A stretch of DNA of 64,000 bases from CADCVT01 sp036389155 (GTDB lineage: Bacteria; Actinomycetota; Thermoleophilia; Solirubrobacterales; Solirubrobacteraceae), in contig DASVQN010000017.1 in NCBI GenBank assembly GCA_036389155.1, forward strand, positions 1 to 64,000. The letters are read 5' to 3'. The first letter of the stretch is position 1; the number at the start of each line of letters is the position of its first letter. The notes under the pieces are model-generated. The model made no database searches, was not told the origin of the DNA, and worked only from the letters and a program-made list of their open reading frames with translations. Below are positions 16,866-24,754 of this stretch, one piece after another. A program made the position numbers and the translations under genes.

Positions 16866-18746
16866 CTACGAAGGGGCCGGCGGCGGGAAGATCGCCGTCT
16901 CGCAGCCGGCGAGCGTGTCGGCGGGGTCGGCGTAGACCGTGTCGGCGTCGGCGCCGCAGTCGATGAGCGCATCCGCGTCGCCGTTCTGGTCGACGATCGT
17001 GTCCGGCCCGGCGAGCCCGCGCAGCGTGTCGTCGCCCGCGCCGCCCTCGATGCGGTTGGCGATGTCGTTGCCCTCCAGCCGGTCGGCGGCCGAGCCTCCG
17101 ATGAGCCCCTCGAGCGAGCTGTAGAACAGGTCGTGCTCGCCGGCCGCGCCGTCGTTGTCGGCCACGTCGAGCATCGTGACCGTGAGCGACGTGGTGCGCT
17201 GGCCGTAGTCGACGGTGTCGAAGCCGGCGTTGCCGACGATCCCGTCCGACCCGCTGGGAACCGCCCCTTCGCGGAAGACGTCGTTCCCCCCGCCGCCTTC
17301 GAGGTTGTCGTTGCCGAGGCCGCCGGTGAGCGTGTCGGCGCCGTCGCCCCCGTAGAGCGAGTTCGGGCCGCTGTTCCCGACCAACGTGTCGTTCCCCGTG
17401 CCCCCGGTCACCCGCTCCGTGCTCAGGAAGACGTTGTCGTGCTCGCCGGCCTCGCCGTCGTCCGCGATGCCGTCGACGGCCACCGTCAGGTTGGCCGTCC
17501 GGCCCGCGTAGCTGACGTGGTCGTTGCCCGCCTCGCCGGCGATGCCGTCCGACCCGTTCGGCGCGGTCTCCTCGTGGAACACGTCCATGCCGCCGCCGCC
17601 GGCCATGTTGTCGTTCCCGGCGTCGCCCCACAGCTGGTCGATCCCGTCGCCGGCGACGAGCTTGTCGTCGTTGCCGCCGCCGTGGAGCTCGCCGCCGCCC
17701 GGCCCGCCGATCAGGACGTTCCTGGCGCCGTTGCCGAAGATCCGATCGTTGTGCAACCCGCCGAGCGCGTTCTCGACGCTCCCGTACACCTCGTCGTGCT
17801 CCAACGGCTCGCCGTCGTTGGCCGCCGGCTCCTGGTAGAGCGTGATGACGAGGACGTTGGTGCGATCGCTGTAGTCGATGGTGTCGATGCCGCCGTTGCC
17901 CGCCAGGCCGTCGGCGCCGTTGCCCGAGGCGCCCTCGTCGAGCGTGTCGTTGCCCTCGCCGCCGGCGACGTTGTCGTTGCCGCCGGCGCCGGCAAGGGTG
18001 TCGCTCCCGGGCCCGCCGTCGAGGGTGTTGGCGGCGCTGCTTCCGGTGATCGTGTCGTCGCCACTTCCGCTCCGGACGGTCTCGGTGCTCGTGAAGACGT
18101 TGTCGCCCTCGCCCGCCGCGCCGTCGTTCGCGACGCCGTCGAGGGTGATCGAGAGCGCCGCCGCGCGGGCGGTGTAGTCGACGACGTCGGCGCCGTCGCG
18201 GCCGGCGTACGCGTCCGCTCCGTCCGTCGTGGGCTCGGCGACGAAGCGGTCGTTCCCGGCGTCGCCGACGGCGTCGTCGTTGCCCCCGCCAGGCGTGATC
18301 ACGTCGTTGCCCGCTTCGCCGGTGATCCGGTCGGCGCCGGCGCCGGTCATGATCGTGTCCGCGCCGTCCCCGCCGAAGACGGTCGCGGGCAGGCCGACGC
18401 CGCGCGTGTCGAGGACATCGTCGCCGAAGTACGTGAGGACCTCGATCCGCTCCCAGCCCCCGGACACCTGCACCGTGTTCGGATCGACCTGCACGCAGTT
18501 CGCCACCTCGAGCCGGCTGCCGCAGGCCATCAGGTCGTTGTCGTTGTGGACGACGAGCACACTGGAGGACGGGTGGGTGACCGTGATGTCGTCCGAGACG
18601 CCGGGCGACGCCTCCTCGGAGGCCACCCGGAGCCTGGAGAACTCCCCCGGGTTCTCCACGATGGTCACGGCCTGCGCCGGGGCGGCGAGCGCGAACGACG
18701 TCGCGAGGGCCGCGAAGGCGAGCTTCACGTGGGAGAGCCGACGCAC
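16866..18746 (-). CDS. Secreted RTX-repeat protein with four long modules
   Basis: 626-residue protein with a signal peptide (KLAFAALATSFALAAPAQA). RTX-type nonapeptides (GGDGADTI, GAGADRITG, GGAGDDTL and similar) fill most of residues 115-600. A longer module of about 110 residues recurs four times, each with a DYxxR element, a beta-strand pair, ANDGxAGExDNVF-like text and then nonapeptides. Known RTX proteins bind calcium outside the cell. No protease, lipase or secretion-signal domain was recognised. GTG at 18746 or 18728 could start it; both leave the signal peptide intact and neither has a good Shine-Dalgarno. It is convergent with the ABC exporter. Confidence 0.75.
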   Translation of the reverse strand: MRRLSHVKLAFAALATSFALAAPAQAVTIVENPGEFSRLRVASEEASPGVSDDITVTHPSSSVLVVHNDNDLMACGSRLEVANCVQVDPNTVQVSGGWERIEVLTYFGDDVLDTRGVGLPATVFGGDGADTIMTGAGADRITGEAGNDVITPGGGNDDAVGDAGNDRFVAEPTTDGADAYAGRDGADVVDYTARAAALSITLDGVANDGAAGEGDNVFTSTETVRSGSGDDTITGSSAANTLDGGPGSDTLAGAGGNDNVAGGEGNDTLDEGASGNGADGLAGNGGIDTIDYSDRTNVLVITLYQEPAANDGEPLEHDEVYGSVENALGGLHNDRIFGNGARNVLIGGPGGGELHGGGNDDKLVAGDGIDQLWGDAGNDNMAGGGGMDVFHEETAPNGSDGIAGEAGNDHVSYAGRTANLTVAVDGIADDGEAGEHDNVFLSTERVTGGTGNDTLVGNSGPNSLYGGDGADTLTGGLGNDNLEGGGGNDVFREGAVPSGSDGIVGNAGFDTVDYGQRTTSLTVTMLDVADNDGAAGEHDLFYSSLEGLIGGSAADRLEGNDIANRIEGGAGDDTLRGLAGPDTIVDQNGDADALIDCGADADTVYADPADTLAGCETAIFPPPAPS

Positions 18747-18790
18747 CGGAAGAGTGAACGCCGATCAGGCGGCGAAGTCAAGTCGCCGGC

Positions 18791-19366
18791 TCAGCCGTGC
18801 CCGCCGTCGGCCGGCGACACGGGCGGGCGCGACTCCTCGGCCAGCGACGTGATCGTCAGTGCGCCGCGGGCGGCGGACTCGAGCACCTCGGTCGCCTCCT
18901 CCGCCGACCGGGCGTAGAGCTCGACGAGGAGGTGGATGACGATCTCCTCCTCGCCCGGGTCGCCCTGGTGCTTGTGGAAGCGGACGTGGGTGAAGAACTC
19001 GCGCGTGCCGTGCTCGCCGAAGGCGGCGAAGGAGAGGGAGTCGCCGGCCTCGGGACCCGAGCACGTCTCGACCTCGTCGGCGTCGACGGTGACGGTGACC
19101 GAGGCGACCCACGGCGTGCCGGCGATCATCCGCTCCCACCGCTCCTCGATCGGCTCCACGCGGCCGTGGGCGAAGCCCAGGTGTGGCTGGTCGTGCATGC
19201 AGTCCAGGCACTGGACGACCGCCTCCTGCAGCTCCTCGACGACCTCGGCGCGCTCGCCGGTCGAGGGGTCGATCAGGTGGATGCCCTCGTAGTGGACCTG
19301 GACTTCGAGCTTCTGCGACCAGCAGCGGTAGCAGCGAAGCCAGGCGCGGGCGGTGTCCGTGGACAT
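18791..19366 (-). CDS. Uncharacterised protein with two CxxC motifs
   Basis: 191-residue protein of unknown function. Near the N-terminus it has CYRCW (Cys12, Cys15) and later CLDC, four cysteines that could bind one zinc, like a split zinc ribbon. The rest is acidic, with a segment TRSAEEATEVLESAARGAL-like that suggests an alpha/beta fold. There are no membrane helices or signal peptide. The ATG at 19366 sits 7 nt after TAGAAT. It is divergent from an enoyl-CoA hydratase with only 18 bp between the two starts, so their promoters must overlap. Confidence 0.6.
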   Translation of the reverse strand: MSTDTARAWLRCYRCWSQKLEVQVHYEGIHLIDPSTGERAEVVEELQEAVVQCLDCMHDQPHLGFAHGRVEPIEERWERMIAGTPWVASVTVTVDADEVETCSGPEAGDSLSFAAFGEHGTREFFTHVRFHKHQGDPGEEEIVIHLLVELYARSAEEATEVLESAARGALTITSLAEESRPPVSPADGGHG

Positions 19367-19373
19367 GCCTGCG

Positions 19374-19379
19374 ATTCTA
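19374..19379 (-). promoter_or_regulatory. -10-like TAGAAT upstream of the CxxC protein gene
   Basis: Minus-strand TAGAAT ends 7 nt before the ATG at 19366, inside an 18-bp divergent intergenic region. One of the best matches to the TANNNT-start pattern. Confidence 0.5.
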
Positions 19380-19384
19380 CGGGC

Positions 19385-20224
19385 GTGCCCGATGTGCTCT
19401 ACGAGGTGGACGGCCGCGTGGCCACGCTGACCCTCAACCGCCCGCAGCGGCTGAACGCGATCACGACCGGCCTGGTCGAGGATCTGCGCGCCGCGCTGGA
19501 GCTGGCGTGGGGGGATTCCGGCGTGCACGCGATCCGCCTGCGCGGCGCCGGCAGGGCGTTCTGCGCGGGCTACGACATCGGCTGGGGGGCCGAGACGATG
19601 GAGGCGGCGGAGGGCGACCGGCCCTGGGACCCGATCGCCGACTACCGGATGATGTCCGGCTTCGTCGACGCCTACATGCAGCTGTGGCGCTCGCCCAAGC
19701 CGGTCATCGCGCAGGTGCACGGGTTCTGCGTGGGGGGCGGGACGGACTTCGCGCTGTGCTCGGACCTGATCGTCTGCGCCGAGGACGCGCGGATCGGCTA
19801 CCCCCCGGCCCGGGTGTGGGGGTCGCCGACCACGATGATGTGGACGTACCGGCTCGGGCTCGAGCGCTCCAAGCGCCTGCTGCTCACGGGCGACGCCCTG
19901 GACGGGCGGCGGGCCGCCGAGTGGGGGCTGGCGAGCGAGGCGGTCCCCGAGGCCGAGCTCGACGCGGCCGCGTTCGCCCTCGCCGAGCGCGTGGCCCGGC
20001 TGCCCCAGAACCAGCTGCACATGATGAAGCTCCTGGTCAACCAGGTCATCGAGCAGATGGGCCTCTCGACGAACCAGCTCGTGGGGACGCTGCTCGACGG
20101 CGCGGCCCGCCACACCCCGGAGGGGACGGAGTTCTCCAAGCGCGCGCTGGAGGACGTCCGCGGCGCGGTCCGCGAGCGCGACGCGCCGTTCGGCGACTAC
20201 GGCGAAGGCCCGCGGTCGGTGTGA
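19385..20224 (+). CDS. Enoyl-CoA hydratase/isomerase family protein
   Basis: 279-residue crotonase-fold protein. The CoA-binding and oxyanion-hole segments are seen as RGAGRAFCAGYDIGWG (about residues 55-70) and VHGFCVGGGTDFALCSDLIV (about 114-133). The family hydrates or isomerises acyl-CoA esters, or does related chemistry. The GTG at 19385 gives VPDVLYEVDGRVATLTLNRP, the standard family beginning. The stop overlaps the GTG of mobA (GTGA). The catalytic Glu pair of classical hydratases is not evident, so the reaction remains open. It could act in beta-oxidation of unusual acyl groups. Confidence 0.8.
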   Translation: MPDVLYEVDGRVATLTLNRPQRLNAITTGLVEDLRAALELAWGDSGVHAIRLRGAGRAFCAGYDIGWGAETMEAAEGDRPWDPIADYRMMSGFVDAYMQLWRSPKPVIAQVHGFCVGGGTDFALCSDLIVCAEDARIGYPPARVWGSPTTMMWTYRLGLERSKRLLLTGDALDGRRAAEWGLASEAVPEAELDAAAFALAERVARLPQNQLHMMKLLVNQVIEQMGLSTNQLVGTLLDGAARHTPEGTEFSKRALEDVRGAVRERDAPFGDYGEGPRSV

Positions 20225-20841
20225 CCGACCCGGAAGGGGGTCGGTTCGCGCGGGCGGCGCGGCCCCGTCCGGAGGCCCCTCTCGGGGCGATCCTGGCCGG
20301 TGGGCGGGGGGCTCGGCTCGGCGGGGCGAAGGCGACCGCCGAGGCCGCCGGGCGGCCGCTGCTCGCGTGGGCGCTCGACGCGCTGCGCGAGTCCGTCGCG
20401 GACGTCGTCGTGATCGCGAAGCAGGCGACGCCGCTGCCCCCGTGCGACGCGCCGGTCCACCGCGACGAGCCCGAGGACTTCCACCCGCGCCACGGGCTGG
20501 TCTCCGCGCTGCGGCGGGCGGGCGGGCGCCCGGTCGTCGTCGTCCCGTGCGACATGCCGCTCGTCCCGCCCGCGCTGCTCGACGTGCTGCTCGACGTCGT
20601 CGCCGACGGGGCAGCGGCCGCGATCCCCCGCACCGAGGGCCGCGTCCACCCGCTGTGCGCCGCCTACGCGCCCTCTGTCCTGCACGACCTCGAGTCTGCC
20701 GCCCCCGACGAGGCGCTCACCGTCACGCTCGACCGCCTCGGCGCGGTCGTCCTCGACGCGGACGCCGCTGCCGACCGCATGCTCAACGTCAACACCCGCG
20801 CCGACCTCGCCGTCGCGGAGATCCTCCTGCGGCGGCGCTAG
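20221..20841 (+). CDS. mobA: Molybdenum cofactor guanylyltransferase MobA-like
   Basis: 206-residue nucleotidyltransferase. The N-terminal signature ILAGGRGARLGGAKATAEAAG matches the LAGGxSxRMGxxK loop of MobA-type enzymes, with VVVPCDMPLVPPALL as the metal-binding Asp segment and NVNTRADL near the end. MobA transfers GMP to molybdopterin to give the bis-MGD cofactor. A plain NTP-transferase of another pathway is possible, but moaA at 26-27 kb makes the molybdenum role reasonable. GTG overlaps the hydratase TGA (GTGA). The stop shares CTAG with the convergent GDPD gene. Confidence 0.7.
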   Translation: MTDPEGGRFARAARPRPEAPLGAILAGGRGARLGGAKATAEAAGRPLLAWALDALRESVADVVVIAKQATPLPPCDAPVHRDEPEDFHPRHGLVSALRRAGGRPVVVVPCDMPLVPPALLDVLLDVVADGAAAAIPRTEGRVHPLCAAYAPSVLHDLESAAPDEALTVTLDRLGAVVLDADAAADRMLNVNTRADLAVAEILLRRR

Positions 20842-21476
20842 GCCGCGAGCGCGGCCGGGCGAACGACCGGCGCGACGACGTCCGGCAGGTTCGTGATGAC
20901 GCCGTCGACGCCGAGGGCGACGAGGCGCTGCGCCTCGGCGGCGTCGTCGACCGTCCACGGGTGGACCGCGAGGCCGCGGGCGTGGGCGCGGGCGACGAAG
21001 GCCGCATCGACGTTCGGGTGGTGAACCCCGACCGCGCGGGCGAACGGCGGGATCGCCGCGACGTCGAGGCCGACCGAGCCGGCACGCCGGTAGAGCGCGG
21101 CGATCGCGAGCCACCGCGCCGCGTCGTGCAGCCGGGCGAGGGCGGACACGTCGAACGACTGGATCATCGCGCGGCGCTCCAGGCCACGGCGGGCGATCGC
21201 GTCGACGACCCGCCGCTCCCACGCGGGGTCGGGGTCCTTGAGGTCGACGAGGTAGCGCGTCCCGGCGCCGTAGCGGTCCAGCACGTCCTCGAGCGCGGGC
21301 GGGCCCGGCCCGGCGATCCCGTCCTCGGGCAGGGGATCGTGGACGCACAGCATCCCGCCCGCACGGCACACGCGGACGTCGAGCTCGAGCACGTCGGCGC
21401 CGTCGGCGAGCGCGCGGTCGAACGCCGCGATCGTGTTCTCGGGCGCCCGCCCGGACGCGCCCCGGTGAGCGATCAG
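20838..21476 (-). CDS. Glycerophosphodiester phosphodiesterase
   Basis: About 212-residue TIM-barrel enzyme that hydrolyses glycerophosphodiesters to glycerol-3-phosphate and an alcohol. The catalytic start LIAHRGASGRAPENT holds the HRG and the E-N-T motif, with LELDVRVC and VHDPLPED following. The barrel ends with HPWTVDDAAEAQRLVALGVD. The open frame has no ATG, GTG or TTG near the required start. The likeliest initiation is CTG (21476-21474), overlapping the TGA of the upstream transferase, or the adjacent ATC. Overlap with a CDP-glycerol transferase suggests making and trimming the same glycerol-phosphate polymer (inference). The stop shares CTAG with mobA. Confidence 0.75.
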   Translation of the reverse strand: MIAHRGASGRAPENTIAAFDRALADGADVLELDVRVCRAGGMLCVHDPLPEDGIAGPGPPALEDVLDRYGAGTRYLVDLKDPDPAWERRVVDAIARRGLERRAMIQSFDVSALARLHDAARWLAIAALYRRAGSVGLDVAAIPPFARAVGVHHPNVDAAFVARAHARGLAVHPWTVDDAAEAQRLVALGVDGVITNLPDVVAPVVRPAALAA

Positions 21477-22537
21477 AGCAGGCGCGCGATCACCCGCTCG
21501 GTCGCGTGGCCGTCCTCCAGATGGCAGTAGCGCTCGCGGAACGCCGCGTAGCGCTCCCCGTGCCGCTCCGCGAAGGCCGGCAGCTCGCGCACCGCCTCGA
21601 TCAGCGCCGCCGTCGTCTCGACCAGCGGCCCCGGCGCCTCCGGCGCGAAGTCCCAGTAGAACCCGCGCAGGCGGTCCTGGTAGTCGGCGAGGTCGTAGAC
21701 GTAGAAGAGCATCGGCTTGCCGGTCACGGCGAAGTCGAACATGGTCGACGAGTAGTCGGTCACCATCGCGTCGGCGGCGAGGTACAGCTCGGCCACGTCG
21801 GCGTGCGCGGAGACGTCGCGCACGGCCGGGTGGTCGGTCGCCGCCAGCCGGCCGGTCAGCATGTAGTGCACCCGCAACAGCAGGACGTGGTCGTCGCCGA
21901 GCGCCTCGGCGAACGCCTCGACGTCGAGCGCCAGCGCGAACGCCTTGCCGCCCTCGGCGAACACCTCGTCGTCGCGCCACGTCGGCGTGTACAGCACGGC
22001 GGTCTTCCCCTCGGGGATCTCGAGCTCGCGCCGCACCCGCTCGCGGATCGCCTCGCCCTCCGGCGACGACAACACGTCGTTGCGCGGATAGCCGCTCTCC
22101 AGCACCTCGCCCTCGTAGTGGAACGCGCGGCGCAGGAGCGGCGTGCTCGCCCGGTTGGGCGACAGGAGGCAGTCCCACCTGTCCACGTCGCGCTGCAGCC
22201 GGTCCAGCCGCCCGGGCGGCGCCCACAGCACGTCCCAGTGGATGCGCTTGAGCGGCGTCCCGTGCCAGGTCTGCAGATACGTGGCGCCGGGCCGCTTGGA
22301 CCACACGAGATCGGTGTGCGTGTTGGCGACGAGGACGTCCGCGGCCTCCAACGCGGCGATACACTGCTTTGACCCGTAGACGGCGGTCTCCACGTCGTCC
22401 GGGAACCCGTCGGCATGGGCCGGGTCGACGAGCCAGAGATGCTGGTGATCGCCGCCGGTCGCCGCCCGAAGACCCTCGTAGATCGCACGGGGGCTGTCCG
22501 AGAAACGCCCCTCGTAGCTGTGGTAGACGAACCTCAT
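21473..22537 (-). CDS. CDP-glycerol glycerophosphotransferase family protein
   Basis: 354-residue TagB/TagF-type transferase, which adds glycerol-phosphate (or a related alditol phosphate) from a CDP-linked donor to a cell-surface polymer. Seen: the N-terminus MRFVYHSYEGRFSDSPRAIY, QTWHGTPLKRI (donor-binding His), SGYPRNDVL, LYTPTWRDDEVF and MVTDYSSTMFDF, all hallmarks of the family. The ATG at 22537 is preferred over an upstream GTG at 22576 because it matches the family start. Classical TagF is longer. This is a catalytic core only, probably a peripheral membrane enzyme. It overlaps the phosphodiesterase gene by 4 bp. Confidence 0.8.
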   Translation of the reverse strand: MRFVYHSYEGRFSDSPRAIYEGLRAATGGDHQHLWLVDPAHADGFPDDVETAVYGSKQCIAALEAADVLVANTHTDLVWSKRPGATYLQTWHGTPLKRIHWDVLWAPPGRLDRLQRDVDRWDCLLSPNRASTPLLRRAFHYEGEVLESGYPRNDVLSSPEGEAIRERVRRELEIPEGKTAVLYTPTWRDDEVFAEGGKAFALALDVEAFAEALGDDHVLLLRVHYMLTGRLAATDHPAVRDVSAHADVAELYLAADAMVTDYSSTMFDFAVTGKPMLFYVYDLADYQDRLRGFYWDFAPEAPGPLVETTAALIEAVRELPAFAERHGERYAAFRERYCHLEDGHATERVIARLL

Positions 22538-22670
22538 GGCGAGCGGGCCACTGTAATCCGGTTGGATCCCGAACACCGCGAGCGTCCCCCGCAGGAACGC
22601 GGGTAGGAAGAAGATCCTGACTCTCCGTCATCCGCTCAACGAACGCTCTCTGCACCGACATGCGCCGCGC

Positions 22671-24041
22671 GTGTCGGTTCCGTCGTACGACCGCACGGCG
22701 CTCACGCCGTCGGTGGTGCACCTCAGCGTGGGCTCGTTCCATCGCTCGCACCAGGCCGTCTACTTCGACGAGCTGGCGCGGCAGGGCCACACGGGCTGGG
22801 GGCTCACCGGCGTCGGCCTGCGCCGGCGGGAGATGCGCGACGCGCTCGTCCCGCAGGACTGCCTCTACACCGTCGTCGAGCGCGGGCCGGGCGGCGACCG
22901 CGCCCGCGTCGTCGGCGTCATTGGCCGCTACCTGTTCGCGCCGGACGCCCCGTCGGCCGTCGTCGGCGCCCTCGCCGACCCGCGCACCCGCCTGGTGACG
23001 CTGACCGTCACCGGCGCCGCCTACGACGTCCGCGCGCCCGACGTGCTCGAGGACCTCGCGCATCCCGGCCGCCCGCGCTCGGCGCTGGGCTTCCTCGTCG
23101 CGGGCCTCGACCGCCGCCGGCGTGGCGCGCTCGGCCCCCTGACCATCCTCTCGTGCGACAACATGCCGGCCAGCGGCGACGTCGCGCGCGACGCCATCAC
23201 GGCCTTCGCCCGCCTGCGCGACGAGGGGCTGGCGCAGTGGATCGAGGAGCACGTCACCTTCCCCAGCAGCATGGTCGACCGCATCACGCCCAGGACGACC
23301 GACGCCGACCGCGAGCGCCTGGCGCGCGAGCTCGGCGTGGAGGACCGCTGGCCGGTGATGACCGAGCCGTACGCGGACTGGGTGATCGAGGACGACTTCG
23401 CCGCCGGCCGGCCGCCGCTCGAAGAGGCGGGCGTGCGCTGCGTCGCCGACGTCCGCCCGTACGCGCTGATCAAGACGCGCCTGCTCAACGCGACCCACTG
23501 CGCGCTCGGCCACCTCGGCGTCCTCGCCGGCCTGCGCGCGACCGACGAGGCGATGGCCGACCCGCTCTTCGCCGAGTACGTCGCGCGCCTCACCGCGGAG
23601 GAGATCGCCCCGCTGCTGCCGCGCGTGCCGGGCCTCGACCTCGTGGCCTATCGCCGCAGCGCGCTCGAACGCCTGTCGAACCCGTGCGTCGTCGACCAGC
23701 TCGAGCGCCTGTGCCGCGGCGGATCGCTGAAGCTGCCGCGCCACGTCCTGCCGTCGATCGCCGCGCGCCGCGCTGCCGGGGCGCCCCACGCGCTGCTCAC
23801 GCTCGCCGTCGCCGGCTTCTGCGCGCAGGTCCGCGGCCCGCACGCCCTCGACGACCCGGCCGCCGACAGGCTGCGCGCCCTTGCGCCGGACGTCCGCGCG
23901 CTGGTGGCCGAGCTGGGGCCGGTCGGCGCGGATCCCGCCTTCGCGCGCGAGGTCGAGCAGGTCGTCGCGCACATCGAGCGCGACGGCGTGCGCGCAGCCC
24001 TCGCCGCCGCGCTCGGCGCCGCCGAGCCGATGGCCGCGTGA
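22671..24041 (+). CDS. Mannitol dehydrogenase family (long-chain polyol dehydrogenase)
   Basis: 456-residue NAD(P)-dependent polyol or sugar-acid dehydrogenase. The N-terminal Rossmann domain starts HLSVGSFHRSHQAVYFD. The catalytic stretch YALIKTRLLNATHCALGHLG (about residues 263-282) carries the Lys-Asn-His set of mannitol dehydrogenase and fructuronate or tagaturonate reductases. Length is typical (450-490). The GTG at 22671 begins just before the conserved N-terminus. A HAD phosphatase gene follows with a 4-bp GTGA overlap, a pairing suggesting phosphorylated and free polyols of one pathway. The specific substrate cannot be told from sequence. Confidence 0.82.
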   Translation: MSVPSYDRTALTPSVVHLSVGSFHRSHQAVYFDELARQGHTGWGLTGVGLRRREMRDALVPQDCLYTVVERGPGGDRARVVGVIGRYLFAPDAPSAVVGALADPRTRLVTLTVTGAAYDVRAPDVLEDLAHPGRPRSALGFLVAGLDRRRRGALGPLTILSCDNMPASGDVARDAITAFARLRDEGLAQWIEEHVTFPSSMVDRITPRTTDADRERLARELGVEDRWPVMTEPYADWVIEDDFAAGRPPLEEAGVRCVADVRPYALIKTRLLNATHCALGHLGVLAGLRATDEAMADPLFAEYVARLTAEEIAPLLPRVPGLDLVAYRRSALERLSNPCVVDQLERLCRGGSLKLPRHVLPSIAARRAAGAPHALLTLAVAGFCAQVRGPHALDDPAADRLRALAPDVRALVAELGPVGADPAFAREVEQVVAHIERDGVRAALAAALGAAEPMAA

Positions 24042-24754
24042 CCCGCGTCCTGCTCTGCGACGCGGACGGCTGCCTCTTCCCGTCCGAGGAGCCCGCGTTC
24101 GTCGCGTCGGCGGAGATCACGAACCGCCTGCTCGCCGACCTCGGCGTCGACCGCCGCTTCGAGCCGGAGGAGCTGAAGGCGTACGCGGTCGGCAAGAACT
24201 TCCGCGCGACCGCGCTCGGCCTCGCCGCCGAGCACGGCGCGACGCTGGACCCCGACGACCTCGAGCGCCGCGTCCGGGACGAGAAGGCCGCCGTCATCGC
24301 GCACCTGAGCGAGGTGCTCGAGCCCGATCCGGACGTCATCGCCCCGCTGACCCGGCTGCGCGAGCGCTTCGGCCTGGCCGTGGTCAGCTCGAGCGCGCTG
24401 GACCGGCTCGCCGCGTGCCTCGCCGCGACCGGCCTCGCCGAGCTCTTCCCCGCGGACGTCGTCTTCAGCGCCGAGGACTCCCTCCCGGTCCCGACGAGCA
24501 AGCCGGACCCCGCCGTCTACGCCCTGGCCGGCGACCGGATGGGCGTGCGAGGCGACGAGGCGCTGGCCATCGAGGACTCGCCCAGCGGCGCCCGGTCGGC
24601 CGTCGCGGCCGGCTTCCCGACGGTGGGCAACCTCCTGTTCGTGCCGGAGCCCGAGCGGACCGAGCGCGAGGCCGCCCTGCGCGACGCGGGCGTCGACGGG
24701 ATCGTCACGTCGTGGCACGAGGTGGAGGAGCTCCTGCTCCCCGCCGCGGTCTAG
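24038..24754 (+). CDS. HAD-superfamily phosphatase (sugar/hexitol phosphatase-like)
   Basis: 238-residue HAD hydrolase. Motif I is LLCDADGCLFPS (Asp8 nucleophile and Asp10), motif II LAVVSSSALDRL, motif III TSKPDPAVY (Lys) and motif IV AIEDSPSGARSA, with a helical cap at about residues 20-90. This layout matches beta-phosphoglucomutase-like phosphatases acting on sugar or polyol phosphates. Motif I has Cys where most have Thr (DGCLF for DGTLx). It is coupled to the polyol dehydrogenase by GTGA. The stop shares CTAG (24751-24754) with the convergent regulator. Confidence 0.82.
   Translation: MTRVLLCDADGCLFPSEEPAFVASAEITNRLLADLGVDRRFEPEELKAYAVGKNFRATALGLAAEHGATLDPDDLERRVRDEKAAVIAHLSEVLEPDPDVIAPLTRLRERFGLAVVSSSALDRLAACLAATGLAELFPADVVFSAEDSLPVPTSKPDPAVYALAGDRMGVRGDEALAIEDSPSGARSAVAAGFPTVGNLLFVPEPERTEREAALRDAGVDGIVTSWHEVEELLLPAAV

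Noticed and set aside
11141..16972. A minus-strand open frame of about 5.8 kb opposite the metzincin-like and ABC genes.
   Set aside because: The plus strand has clear protein families and a signal peptide. The minus translation is Arg/Ala/Gly shadow text with no domain.
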